A stretch of DNA of 64,000 nucleotides from Linyphia triangularis (taxonomy: Eukaryota; Arthropoda; Arachnida; Araneae; Linyphiidae), in contig OZ021727.1 of NCBI GenBank assembly GCA_963978545.1, positions 51,224,487 to 51,288,486 on the forward strand. Direction: 5' to 3'. Both the position numbers and the translations under genes were made by a program. The notes under the pieces are model-generated. The model saw only the letters and a program-made list of their open reading frames with translations. It made no database searches and had not been told where the DNA came from. Positions 1 to 20,410 of this stretch are shown piece by piece. Within the stretch, counting starts at the first letter, position 1. Each line of letters begins with the position of its first letter.

Positions 1-238
1 TTTCCTTGAATACATGCATGTATGTGTTTTATTACCATTTGAAAATGAGCTTGAACAAATTGACATATTTGAATCTGCGTCTTCAAAATACTTGTATAAT
101 TGTTGTAGGATACAATACATTGAATTGAAATAAATTGAATTTGATACAATTAATAAAAAAATTTACATAAATTATTGCAAATAAAATTTTTCGTAGTTGT
201 CTTTTTTGTGTCATGTGTAAAATTATACGGTATATTAA

Positions 239-975
239 AAGGACTTGGTACCCCATGTTTTCACAAAGAATTACAAAAATATCAATTTTCAATTTTTTGC
301 GTGTTTGTAAACTTTAAAACCTTCTCCTTATAAGCCTGGTAAGCTTTTGGGACGATCCGATAACTGAAAGTTCTTAGAAATCATATTTTTGTGGAGAATT
401 TAGCATAGTTGCAATAGCTTCTTCGAAGTTTTGAACTAATTTTTCTCAGTTCGCATTTTTTGGAATTCCCACCTTACTCAAAATGCTAAAACTCCCCCAA
501 ATATATATGAAATAACTTGAAATTTTGTGTGTATCATTTTAAAGATCTATTTGACAAAAATAGGCATGCATTTTTAAATAAAATATAAACTTTTTTTTTT
601 AGAAATTTAAATGGTGAAAAATGTCAATTTTTTACCATTTTTTAACTTGTAGCTATAATTTTCACTGTTTTTCTCCAAAACTATTTTACTTATTAAAAAT
701 CTGTTGACTAAAAGTTTAAAGTACATTACTAGGAAAGAAATTTTCCAAAAAATTAAAAAAAAATATTGAAAAATGAAAAAAAAAAAAAAGATAATATTTG
801 AAATTTTATGATTTTTTTTTTTTTTTTAATTAGTTTTGAAAATTTAGAACACTATGTGAGCATTTTTTTAATAAAATTAATTTATTATCTAGTAATACTT
901 CCAAATGTGTAAAAATTATAATTATAAATTCTTAAATTAAAAAAAACAACATTATTTTAAGGGTACCAAGTTCCC
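239..975. mobile_element. TTAA-flanked piggyBac-like non-autonomous element (candidate)
   Basis: The segment lies between TTAA at 235-238 and TTAA at 976-979. Its ends form a short inverted repeat around a shared (A)CTTGGTACCC core: the left starts AAGGACTTGGTACCC and the right reads GGGTACCAAGTTCCC. TTAA target duplication is typical of piggyBac and Kolobok elements. The interior is AT-rich with several poly(A)/poly(T) runs and no open frame of interest. TTAA is common in such DNA, so the repeat core is the main support. Confidence 0.5.
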
Positions 976-1000
976 TTAAGTTTCACCCCAAAAGAAATTG

Positions 1001-1454
1001 TTAAAATAAAAAACAATATAAGCGCAATATTTCTCCACAAATGTTTTCGCTGAAAGAAATACGCTTGAATGCTTTTTAAGTTTATTATTCAAAATCTACC
1101 ATGAAAAGGGTTCAATCCTATCAATTATTCTTTTTTTTTAAAACGTTGAACAAATCGACTGACATTCAAATCGCTTCCTAGCCCCCACTTTCCTTCAGCC
1201 GACATCCCTGTAATGCCTGTTCTACATCTTCCTTCCGCTTATTTACCTCTAGTATAAGCATGTCTTCGGGGCATTACCAGAAGGCATTACTGTTTAGCAT
1301 ACGCTTTATGACTATCGTCAAACTTGAAATCCGTTTTTGTTACGAATATAGCTCTACCTTGACACAAGTCCAGCTTTTGCCCCAAAATTGTTAAAATAAG
1401 TCGAATCAATTGTTGGAAAGATCTTTTCAAAGTGTTTAAGCCCGGAAAATCTAA
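1001..1454. other. Non-coding, no feature recognised
   Basis: AT-rich DNA with a somewhat more balanced patch at about 1160-1330. Short reading frames have no coding character on either strand. It leads into the inverted-repeat structure that follows. Confidence 0.5.
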
Positions 1455-2070
1455 AGTTAGAATTTTTGGTACTTTTCCGGCAAAGGAAGCCGTTGGTACT
1501 TCTAAGTACAGTACTGATTCTGTGCCAAGGGTTGTTATTTATATAAAACAGTGCCAAATTATGGCAACCATATGCAGTTTACTTGTAATTGAAAAATGGC
1601 GGCTGCTGCCATTTGTTAACGCGCGTCAATGAACTGTACTTAACTGTCAGTAAAATGTAACCTTTTAACTGTCACCGTCATTGATTGTAGAGACGCCCCT
1701 TTTTTTATAAATAGTCAATTCATAGAATTGCGGAGTTCCTCCTTTTTTATTGCAGGTCTTTTATATCGATGTTTTTATAACTGTAATAAAGGTTTTAAGC
1801 TAGATTGTTTGAGCTAATTTAAATACAGTCCACTTCGAAGAAAAGTCAATATTCCAGCTACAACAAAAAAGGGGCGTCTCTACAATCAATGACGGTGACA
1901 GTTAAAAGGTTACATTTTACTGACAGTTAAGTACAGTTCATTGACGCGCGTTAACACCATTTATTGGTGAAAATCACCTTGGCGCAGAATCCGTACCGTA
2001 CTTGGAAGTTTTAGTCATATTTTATATATTGCCCCTTTAATGGAAAAGTACCGAATTTTTATTTTCTGCG
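1455..2070. repeat. Outer imperfect inverted repeat surrounding a small TIR element
   Basis: DNA at about 1460-1545 is the imperfect reverse complement of about 1975-2065. Shared blocks include GGTACTTTTCC with its partner and CTTGG(C)..CAGAATC.GTAC. The outer repeat encloses the 343-bp element at 1614-1956. The likely reading is an older hairpin element into whose loop a second element inserted. Confidence 0.5.
1614..1956. mobile_element. 343-bp MITE with about 90-bp terminal inverted repeats
   Basis: The ends are TGTTAACGCGCGTC... and its complement. The inverted repeats extend to the GGGGCGTCTCTACAATC blocks (about 1680-1705 and 1870-1890) and are almost identical. A CCATT direct repeat flanks the element at 1609-1613 and 1957-1961, giving a 5-bp target duplication. 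The 170-bp interior has no coding capacity. I do not assign a superfamily. Confidence 0.75.
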
Positions 2071-2420
2071 TTATGTATTTTTAATATTGCAAATAATTTA
2101 GCATGAATAGTATGTTGATATTTTTTCCTGGCTTGTTTCTCAAATAGATTATATGACTGCTTTTGTTTTAAGATCTTGGTACGTTTAAGAGAAATTAACT
2201 TCTTTACAAATGAAGTTGAATTGCCCCTCTAACGGAAAAGTAGTGAATTTTTTATTTTATTTTCTGCGCTATGTATTTTTAACATTGCAAATAATTTAGC
2301 ATGAATAGTATGTTGATATTTTTTCCTGGCTTGTTTCTCAAATAGATTATATGACTGCTTTTGTTTTAAGATCTTGGTATGTTTCAGAGAAATTAACTTC
2401 TTTACAAATGAAGTTGAATT
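2029..2420. repeat. Two-copy direct tandem duplication, period 192 bp
   Basis: The unit starting TTGCCCCTTTAATGG at 2029 recurs at 2221 as TTGCCCCTCTAACGG. Both then run through the same text (GCATGAATAGTATGTTGAT, then TTCCTGGCTTGTTTCTC) with only a few differences. No coding function is visible. Confidence 0.85.
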
Positions 2421-5041
2421 TTGTATTGCTCTTCTAGATGCAAGTGGAAGAAAATCTGTAAATTATAGTAAACTGACAATGTCTGTTATATAAAATAAAA
2501 AGCTATGTATATTACGTCTAAGTTTGAATGATCATATTTTAAAACATGAAAAGATATTTTAAAAGAGATTCTTCTTGCAATGTTTATTATTACTTCCAAT
2601 TACTTAAAAATGAAAAGGTAATTTTTCAATGGCCAAATTTATCTTAAAGCTGAGGATATTTTACTGGATAATTTAAAATAAAATTTGGTGATTATCTTAA
2701 TGCGGAGGTTTTTTGTATAAAACAATACACTTAACGTACTTAATGAAATCGTTTAAGATATTTAAGAAAATTTGTTAAGTTTATCACCGAGTACCCAATA
2801 TTTTACTGCATAACTTTAAGTAAAACTTAATAGTCATAGAAATGTTTTCTATCAATGACAATAAACTAATAATGATATTTAAACCATTAAAGTTTTAATT
2901 CTAAAATATCTATATATATATTGGAGAACTTTTAAAGTTTTTAAATTGGTCTGAAAAATGTTAAATATGGACGTCTTGGTTTAGCTAATTAAAATTAATA
3001 TTTGTACATAAGGGCATCTTGAATTATTTGAATGTTTTTATAATTATTTAAATACTAGTTAGTTATTTAATTTTTTCAGATTATGTTTGCTTATATTGTT
3101 ATTCTAAATTGAAACATAAAATGCATGCATTTCAAAATAAGTTCAAGAGTTATCTTTCAAACTTTTATAGCATCGAAAAATATACAAAACATAAAAATAT
3201 TTAATTAAATGTTTTGTATCAATAAAATACTATTAAATTTTATGACGCAATTAAGCTTGATTAAATTTTATAACAAAAAATAACAAAGTAATATTTTTTA
3301 TCAACTACTTATTCTTAGAATTAAGTTTTGCACAATGTATTTATATACAAAGAAAGAATAATATCTTAAAAATTTAGACGGAGAAATGCAAATTTTGAGA
3401 ATTAATTAAATTTCAATACCTCTTAAAAACCATGGAAAAATTATCTACATTTCAATAGATTCAAATATGACAATATTAAGTTTTACATTTTAATTATCGT
3501 ATCCCTAATTAAAACATTCTTTCAATTCCCAATTCTCTATGAATAATTAAAAAAGAAAAAGTATTGTATTTAAAATTTCTTTCTAGTGTTAATAAACAAA
3601 AAGTATGCAATTTTCTATTCCCCAAATTGAGGAGAAAATTAAAACATCCGATTGTGCCAACTGCGAAGAAACCGCTTTTAATTTAAAATAACATTTCTTG
3701 TGAACAAACTGAAGAGAAATCGCATGAATGCGGATTTATCCCATTGTTTATTTTTTTAACGGTTTTTTATTGTTTTTATAGTTTTGTGCTCAACCAAGCA
3801 TACAAACGCGTAACAGCTATCGAAGCATATCTAGGAAATGGATCGTAGCTTTCTCCTTTTTTTTCACTTTTTATTTCTAGATTGCTCTATTCCATATTTG
3901 CCATATTTTTTTCATCCTCACCCACTAGATAAAATGAGTTGGGACGTTACATGTAGGTATAGACCATAGAGGAAATGAAGCTACTTATACGGGAACAATG
4001 AAGTGTCGTCAATTTTTCCTGGTCTTAGTACCATTAGGGATTTCCTCGGATGAAAAAATTATTCAGAATATATACGAAAAATCACCATTAAAAATAATTA
4101 ATTGATATGATTTCTACTAATTACTGAAAAATGTCTGTTTGCGTTGTTAATGTAGTTTACTTTTTTAGGTCACAGACTTAATTTATCAAATGTGAATGTG
4201 AATTAAATGTCTTTCTTGCTTGACGTTCATTTCAATTCTTGTAGAGGAATTGACACACGAAATAAGATTAAACATGCGTATTAAATATACGGTAGGAAAA
4301 GTATTTTGAAATAAAATGCTCATTAAATTAATCAATTTACTTCAATTTAGCTTTCTATTCCCAACTAAACTATATACATAAAAGATTATGCGGGACTCAA
4401 TTCTGAATATCAAAAATTCGAATTGTGGTAGTAAATCTAATCACAAAATTAAATTAATTAGTTCAAAATCGTTGGAACTCATGACTTCGTTTTTTGTTAA
4501 GGAATACACATACCAATTCCATATTTCACAATCAAGATATTAATAAATATTGCAGTCGAAATCTTTTGTTAAAGCATGAATAAATTCATTCATTTTTTTA
4601 AATACTTAATTTTCAAAAAGTTTGAATTTTCTTTTTAGATAATAGATAATAGAAAAATTTAAACTAAAAATTATAATTTCTTATACTTACCCATCCTTCT
4701 CTTAGATACTTTTTCTAAATTTTATTTTTAAGGTTTTTACTTTTTTTTTTTTTTTTTCTTCTTTTGTTAAGTTTATGGAGATATTATCTTTACACTGTGA
4801 TTCTGATGAGTCACATTATATGACATGGTAAGTTAAACCTCAGGGTTTGCGTTTACCCTTCATTCAATAATCTATCCGTTAATATGTACGTTAGTGCGTA
4901 TACTTTTAGCTCTATTTCCCTGCATGTTGAGACTGTTGTAAATTACTTAAAAAAACTTAGTTCTCTTGAACAAACTTAAACCAAAATAGTCCAAGATAAG
5001 TGATGGGGGTACGGATACAAGCACGATTCTAAACATAGTAC
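2421..5041. other. Gene-free AT-rich stretch
   Basis: No open frame with coding character, no recognisable transposon end and no RNA gene was seen on either strand. Simple homopolymer runs are present, for example poly(T) at about 4740-4757. Confidence 0.5.
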
Positions 5042-5803
5042 TGTTACGAATTTTTGTATATTTGTAAATATTTCGTAGTGTTAATTTTGTAAATAGTAAT
5101 TTATGTACATATAGCATAAGGCAGTGCAATAGTTCGTTAAATTGGCTTCCCTGCGGTGAGTATCTCAATCCTTGATAACGGGTTTTACAGAGGTAACTCT
5201 GGGAAGCGAGTTTCAAGGTGCAGGGCATTTAACATTATATTAATGGGAATCTCGCCAAATTGGCGAGATAGAGCCAAGTTGGCGACGGTTTTGGCGACTA
5301 ATTTTTGTCGCCAAATTTGGCGAGAAATCACCAAATGTCGCCAAACTTGGCGACCATTTGGCGACATTTTCGGTACATGTATCCCATTTACATGTATAGG
5401 ACTTTTCGACTACAATCTGGAAAGTTCTCCAAATGTCTACCTCTAGGAGTTTCAAGAAGGTTCACGTACGTTCACCTCCCCTATAAAAGCTCAGGGAGCG
5501 GGTGATGGAGTTAGTTGACTGATTTTGAGTCACTGAGTCAGTTCTTGGATTTTGAGTCACTGAATTAGTTGACTGGAGATACTGAGCGAACTGTATTGCA
5601 TTGTCTTTTGCGGCGAATTAGCAGTTGTTGTCAAGTTTTTAACTGCTGTTTTGTGCTCTATTGAGGTGAAAAGAGCTGTATTGTGTCTACTAGAACGAGA
5701 AGTTCTGGAGCTGTAAGAGAACTGTGAAGAGTTATTTTGGAATAAATATCAGCAAGTTTTGATCTGCTTTGGCTTCAAATCTTTCGAACCTGTCAACGCA
5801 ACA
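5042..5803 (+). mobile_element. Solo LTR of an LTR retrotransposon
   Basis: The 762-bp unit starts TGTTACGAA and ends GCAACA, the TG...CA ends of LTRs. GTAC precedes it (5038-5041) and follows it (5804-5807) as a 4-bp target duplication. A promoter-like CCTATAAAAGCTC lies at about 5477-5490 and an AATAAA signal near 5741-5750, both on the + strand in U3-R-U5 order. No second LTR, primer-binding site or gag-pol lies next to it, so it is a recombination-derived solo LTR, probably Ty3/gypsy-like from its first bases. The U3 part carries a palindromic TTGGCGA cluster. Confidence 0.8.
5252..5365. promoter_or_regulatory. Cluster of TCGCCAA/TTGGCGA motifs inside the LTR
   Basis: At least nine TTGGCGA-type heptamers in both orientations lie within about 115 bp. 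They include a perfect 16-bp palindrome TCGCCAAATTTGGCGA at 5308-5323 and a near-palindrome at 5252-5266. The TTTGGCG core resembles E2F/DP sites, but that link is inference. The position upstream of the LTR TATA box suits an enhancer. Confidence 0.45.
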
Positions 5804-5807
5804 GTAC

Positions 5808-6668
5808 AAATTACTTTTATTTACAATTGGATAAGAACACACATAAGCAACATAAAAACATTTAGAGCGACTTAACGTGCATCTGATAAACTTGGCACTT
5901 AATGGGTGGGATATCAGCAGCGCTGTCAATTTTGAAATCGTGGGAATCGCCAACAGCTCATTAAAAATTGTTTATTCTGGAATTTTTTGAAAATTGCCAG
6001 AAAATCGTCAAACAGAAGAATGTACCTCCAAACGCTAAATTCTCTCTAATAAATAGATGTTTTTAAATACTTTGTTTCAATTTCTGTATTTTGTGTCTAT
6101 GGCGGGGAAATCTTCGTAGGGTTAATTAACCCACTTGCCATCATTCAAAAATGTCAGACAACAGCAATAAAAACTCATGTATTGATGTCCGTAAAAGAGG
6201 AAAGTTTCTGAGTCAATTCATGGTGAAAATAGGGATGTAGAACATCGTACAACTTTTAATTATTTTAATACTGACAACTACATTTAAATTTGTAATGTAT
6301 TTTCCTAATTTACTGTTTTTTCCCATTTTTTAACTCATTTAAAAGAAATGCCCTATTTGGCCATATATTTAGCGATAATTATTACATTGGTCAGACAAAA
6401 AACACCGGCAAATTACCGGAATTGACGATATGTTTGGCGATAATTACTGCATTATTTATTTCAGGTAAGTGAAACTGAGCAGTTGAACACCCACTTCTTC
6501 TATCCGACAAAATACAAAAAACATTAAAAAAGAGTGAAAAAACAGAACGTTAAAATACAGTTGAACACAAATTATTATAATTGTACAGCAACTTTTACTT
6601 ACATTCCAACTACTGAGATAGTAAAATGAATGGGTTTATTGTTCTGGGTTGTGTTGTACATTGCTTAT
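5808..6668. other. Non-coding, no gene recognised
   Basis: AT-rich DNA. Around 6240-6290 a phrase (AGAACATCGTACAACTTT) resembles one at 61282-61300, so part of it is a dispersed repeat. Nothing else is identifiable. Confidence 0.4.
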
Positions 6669-6892
6669 CGGTACAACCTTTGAATTGGTCGAAATAAATC
6701 AGTATTTGAGTTTTAACAAGAGCAACTTGATTTACATAATCTCTACCTGGGATCAGCTCAATAACCTTTGCTATATTCCAAAGGATTACATTTTTATTTG
6801 ATTCTTTGAGCAATACAACTTAACCCATTGCAATTTGTTTACTTTGTACCTCAAAATTAGATTGTTAACGCAATCGGCTTAAATACTCTGAA
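6669..6892 (-). pseudogene. BEL/Pao retrotransposon pol relic (C-terminal DUF5641 segment)
   Basis: Read on the - strand, the segment carries the landmarks of the domain that ends Pao-type pol polyproteins, in order: EYLSRLR, then VVLLKESNK, then W..AKVIELIPGRD, then VALVKT, then RPIQRLY. This domain follows the integrase core. Two in-frame stops interrupt it and a frameshift lies before the RPIQRLY block, so it is dead. The rest of pol, gag and the LTRs were not found nearby. The solo LTR 0.9 kb away reads in the opposite orientation and need not belong to it. Confidence 0.75.
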
Positions 6893-7999
6893 CGAACGAA
6901 ATTTCACCCTAAGGGAGTTTCGAATCCTTTGCATATATTTAGCTCATTTATCTAATCCTCTTTTATGCATTTGATCTATGTCTGAAACTCCCTATTCTGA
7001 AATTTCGAGTAGAAACATTTCTGGTGCTGAACGTGATATTTAGTCAATATTTTCAGATACGTACTTAGAGGTTTTGAAGTAAACACTTTTTCCCAATCAA
7101 AAAATACAGTTGACAATAAGCAGTATAAAAACATATTCAAAAATTCGAAAACACTTTGAAAATTCAGAGAATTATTAAAAAAATATATGAAACTACATAC
7201 ACATTCTCGTAATAATGCAAACACATACTAATACAGCTACATACTAATACATACTACCAATACAGCTGTTTGAAATTCAAAGCCTGATCAGTCTGAAAAC
7301 AAAGATTATATTTTTTTGCTTGATATTTTATTTCAGCTGTGCAAATTTGCTTTATGTAATTTCTTTTCGATGAGGATCTTGTGTCTTGTATTTTCAACCA
7401 AATCATAATTGCATTACATTTGTTTGATTTTAAAGTTTATAAGAAGATTTCTTTATCAGTTGGTGAATGCAGAGGAGATAGTGTTAGAGATTTCCAGTTA
7501 AGGTTATTCTAGGAAGCCAGGTTTTTTTAAACCGCTACATGGATCAGTGACTGATAAATAAGACTAGTGACAGCTAATTATAGTCTCTCCTACTTACCAT
7601 TATAATTTAAAATTATTTGTAAAAAAATATCTTATAGACATTATATTTTGTTTTGATGATGAACATGTATTGTACCACTTTGAGTTTTATTCTTAGTTTT
7701 ACTGACGCTTTAATTTTTTGAAATGAAAATAAACAGAAATAATAATAAATAGAAATAATTTTTGAATATAAATTTCGAATATTCCTTTCCTGCATACTTA
7801 TACTAGTAAGATTTTATAAGAAATTAAATAAGGTTTATATAGTAAATTCCAATCCTTTAAACTAACTAGTTCATATTGCTAAACTAATCGCTAATAATAT
7901 AAATTTGGATAAGTCAATGGAGGTCTGCCTATAAATATTTACCATCGGACCGAGCTTTCCATTAATTTTCCACCCAGATAACTATTCATTCAGATTCCA
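6893..7999. other. Non-coding, no gene recognised
   Basis: The first part may contain further decayed BEL/Pao sequence upstream of the recognised block, but nothing aligns clearly by eye. The remainder is AT-rich without coding signal. Confidence 0.4.
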
Positions 8000-8298
8000 T
8001 CAATTGCAGTTTTCTACTCGAACAATTTGGAGCTTCACTGGAGTACGATTAATTTCGTGAAATACCACTTTTCCATCTGTTCGGCGTTCCTTAAATTTGT
8101 CCCAATTATCCATCAACTCCTTAGAGATTCTCCCATGCAAGCGACACGGACACACAGGAATTAAGAGCGTTGGAATGCTGAGGTCGTCTATTAGCACTGG
8201 GCAAGACAAGTTCATTTGGCGAAGAATGAGTTTCACCCCAAGATCTAGTTTGGAATTCCTTTTACTGAAATTTCGAATAGAACTGGAATCGGAGTTTT
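8000..8298 (-). CDS. Putative terminal coding exon, unknown protein
   Basis: A frame stays open on the - strand from about 8312 to a TGA at 8002-8000. A good acceptor (TTCTCTCTCAG) ends just before 8298, giving 98 codons plus stop, entered with two bases of a split codon. The peptide begins with a Ser/Asn-rich stretch. It continues as a mixed globular sequence with VKLILRQMNL, a Cys-Pro-Cys, and a charged KELMDNWDKFKERR helix-like segment. Codon use is less AT-biased than its surroundings. No upstream exon, start codon or family was recognised. It could be a transposon fragment. Confidence 0.38.
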
Positions 8299-16946
<8,648 letters not shown>

Positions 16947-18077
16947 CTAGTTGAATACCCGTGCTTCGCTACGAAATTTTAATAGGTGCAATATTTTAGT
17001 TAGCTGTGAGGCCTAGCGTTGCGGAAATCCATCGTTGGTGTATAAGTCCCAGTTTTTGGCGCTTTGCTCGCAGGAAGGTTCATCGTTACGCAAAATCTAA
17101 CTCGCTTTGTTCGCTGAAAAGTTTATTGACACAAAAGTACAGACTTACTTCACTCATTGAAAGGTTCATTACAATGCAAGAATAGGCTCGCTTCTCTTCC
17201 TGAAAGGTTCATTGTTGCGTAAGCATGAGCTCGCTTCACTCACTAAAATCTAATTGCTACCTAAAGCTTTGATATTAGAAGCCTCTTCCCTGTCGAGACA
17301 CACAAAAAAATCTCTGTATATTAATTAAAATATTAATTGAAAATATTAATTAAAAAAATTAATAAAAAAGCAAATTAAAATGTAAACATTCTTTTTGTCA
17401 ATAGTCCAATTAGAATGTCAAAACTACTTGTGTTGAAAATTTCAGAACTGGAGCCCAAGTAGAAATCGTTTTGTAAAGTATTTATTAATTAATTAAAAAA
17501 AATTAAAAAAGAACTAAATACAAATTTAAATTTCTGTTTTTCAAAAGTCCAATAAGGGCAAAACTACTTATGTAGAAAATTTCAGAGCTGTAGCCCAATT
17601 AGAAATCATTCTGTAAAATATTTATTAATTAATTAAAAAAAAAAAAGAACTAAATAAAAATTTAAAATTCTGTTTTTAAAAAGTTTAATTAGGAGGACTC
17701 AACTACTTGTGTTGAAAATTTCAGAGCTGAGCACTATTAAAAGTCGTTTTGTAAAAAAATTTGTTAATTAATTAAGAAAATTAATTAAAAATAACTAATT
17801 AAAATTTTAACATTCTGTTTTTCTAAAGCCCAATTAGAAGGCTAAAACTACTTATGTTTAAGATTTCAGAGCTGTATCTCTATTTGAAGTCCCTTTGTAA
17901 AAAATAAATTAATTAAATCAAAACTAATTACAATTTTAACTTTCTGTTTGACTTATGTAAAATTAGAGGGCAAAACTTCTTATGTTGAAAATTTCAAACC
18001 ACTACTTCAGTTTTAAGTAGGTTTCTATAGATCCACAGAGCCACAGACAGACACACAGCTTGTTTTATTATTATAGA
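16947..18077 (-). mobile_element. Non-autonomous Helitron-like element
   Basis: Read on the - strand it starts TCTATAATAATAAAACAAGC and ends CTAG, preceded by a small stem-loop (CGTAGCGAAGCACG). The host bases are A before and T after. TC...CTRR ends, a 3' hairpin and A/T insertion without target duplication are the Helitron signature. The interior holds degenerate tandem copies of a module (around TTTCAGAGCTGTAGC) separated by TTAATTAATTAA-rich spacers, followed by short AATGAACCTTTC.. modules. No Rep/helicase coding is present. Confidence 0.75.
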
Positions 18078-18500
18078 TCTCACTTGCTATATAAGTCATG
18101 AAGTATCCACTTTGTACCTCATTTTCTCAAAACTATTTTTTTATTACGCAAGGAACATTTTCTCAAAACTCACTTAACCAGTCTTTTCTAAATTTACTTT
18201 AAATATAGTGTGATACACAATTTAGCATGACATTTTCTTAAAAATATACTTTCTTTTAAAATTATATGTTAAAATATGTACAAATTATACTGTAATTTTG
18301 AAAAATGATACATAGAAACAGGTATAGTACTTATAAAACAAAACGCGACACCAAATTAAAAAAATCTCATTTTAAAGTCTTTAAAATATTTAACATTCAT
18401 GAAAAAATGACTTTTTGGTGAATAGTTTTTTATAAAATGTTTCTTATATAAGTGTATTTTAATAGTACCAAAATAGGGAAATTGAAATTGACGGATTATC

Positions 18501-18503
<3 letters not shown>

Positions 18504-18548
<45 letters not shown>
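18504..18548. repeat. Poly(A) tract
   Basis: Forty-five consecutive A. The adjoining left sequence shows no recognisable retroposon. Confidence 0.95.
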
Positions 18549-18550
<2 letters not shown>

Positions 18551-18801
18551 ACTTTCTTAAATAATAATAGCAGCAAATAGAAACAGTGTCTATAAAAATT
18601 GAATTATATAAGTATGTATAGCGGGAATAAATATATCCTCGTGCACCTCTAGCTGGATGAATATATCTTCGTGCTGTCACAACTAGATATCCTCGCGCTT
18701 TACTTTGGGAGTAGTGTTCTATAGATTTGAAGAAAGATAGCAGTTTGAGCTTGGAGAATGGCGTATTTACTAATAAAGTTGTTTCTTCAAACCTTTTCGT
18801 A

Positions 18802-19127
18802 GGGCTCCCGATAGTCTTGGCTGTAGAGTATCGAGCTCGTAACCGGAGGGTTGTGGGTTCTGTCCTCGGTCCGCTAAATATCGGTGTGTACCTAATGGGG
18901 GCTGGTGCACATTAAATCTGTCGTGGCCTCAATGTCCTCTCGTTGGTGTGGTGGGGTCTGAGAGAGGGGTTTACACTAGAAGATTTCGATCTCGTATTCT
19001 TCTAGATGCTCAAAATTACGAGACGTATTTGGCTGTGTTAAGCACTTTATAAGTGGCAGAAATAGACAGTTGGTGGTTTCAAAACAAAACAAAACAAAAC
19101 AAAACAAAACAAAACAAAACAAAACAA
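18802..19127 (+). mobile_element. tRNA-derived SINE, full length
   Basis: The head resembles a tRNA: an A-box-like TAGTCTTGGCTGTAGAG and a B-box-like GGGTTGTGGGTTC about 40 bases later, the internal promoter for RNA polymerase III. The body ends in a (AAAAC)n tail at 19080-19127. A perfect 13-bp target duplication AAACCTTTTCGTA flanks it at 18789-18801 and 19128-19140, which shows target-primed insertion. A second copy of the family is at 54646-54941. Confidence 0.92.
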
Positions 19128-19976
19128 AAACCTTTTCGTATTATTACAATCGTAAACACTTAATCATCTGCAAGTTTGTTATGTCATTGACATCAACTGC
19201 TATATATGTAAGTATCGTAATACATTTATTGATATATATTTTCAAAGAATTCTGCCTTTTGAAAGTTTATAGATTTTTAGATATCTGAGTTGTTTGTAAC
19301 TTTAGACACTTTTTTAATGATTGTAGATTCAGACTTTTATTTAATCATTACAAATCTAAAATGTCCTTAAAGAATATACTACTACATTATTGACCATGCA
19401 TTTCTTGAGGAACATAGACCTAAACTTTCAAAATTATTCTTATTTCTTAAGTAGTAACATTTATTAAATTTAAAATATTTCAAAGCTGAGATTATTTATA
19501 TATTTATACAACTTTAAGCCTCTGTTTTTTACAACAATTTAACATGTACTTTAATTACGATATTATTCATTTGTCATATTCACTCTTACAATCACCTTAA
19601 CATCCATATTTATGTCTCTTTCCCCATGTAAACTTATCCTAAGCTTTTATTTATTCCAGTGCATAATAAATGTAGAACATTTGTTTAAAGTTTGAGTAGT
19701 TAAATCCATGAAACACCGAAACAACAAAACAATCTATTAAATTCCAAATTCTATTACATCAGTATTTGTATCCACATCGTTGAAAATATTGTTTCTTTCA
19801 TCTCACGTCCTGTTAATCCTCGCTCTCAGAAATTTTTAAAACTAACTAAAACATGGTGTATTGCTATGTAACAACTTTTGTGGAAATTGTTGTACACGGA
19901 CATATAAGGACAAATATTTCAGAATAAATTCAAACCAACTACTTATTAAAATGAAAATCTTCGATTCTGTGTAGAT

Positions 19977-20118
19977 AAAAAGAAAATTATATTTTACTCC
20001 AAAATGAAAATTTCCCCATACATCAAATGTAAATTAAAACTTTGTAATTAAAAAGAATATTATATTTTAGTCCAAAATGAAAATTTCCTTAGACATCAAA
20101 TGTAAATTAAAACTGAGA
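19977..20118. repeat. Two-copy tandem duplication, about 67 bp
   Basis: TATATTTTACTCCAAAATG.. recurs as TATATTTTAGTCCAAAATG.. and both copies end in CATCAAATGTAAATTAAAACT. It is non-coding. Confidence 0.75.
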
Positions 20119-20189
20119 AAATTTCTGAAGATATTTTCTTTTTTCTTATTCGTGCTTGTTGTGTTTTAGAATATAAAAACTCAATGTTA

Positions 20190-20410
20190 TACAGGGCGTT
20201 ATTAAATTATTGGGCATCGGATTTCAAATAGATCTGTATAGTATAACTCTTAATAGATAGGTAGTATAAACTTTTTTTTGTATATAGAGGAGCATAGTGA
20301 GTATAAATTAGTTGGATAAAAATGATTTATAATACTTAGTTATTAAGAGTTATACAGATATATTTTAACTTCAACGCCTAACTAATTTGTTAATACTTTG
20401 TACTTATATT
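20190..20410. repeat. Imperfect inverted repeat (foldback element)
   Basis: The left arm around ATCTGTATAGTATAACTCTTAATA (20241-20264) pairs with TATTAAGAGTTATACAGAT near 20340-20358. The complementarity continues weakly outward through the GGGC(A/G)T blocks at 20201-20222 and 20375-20398. It resembles a decayed MITE. No target duplication was found. Confidence 0.5.

Noticed and set aside
16947..18077. Helitron-like tandem modules as a CRISPR array
   Set aside because: Modules are degenerate, about 130-147 bp, lack unique spacers, and lie in eukaryotic transposon ends.
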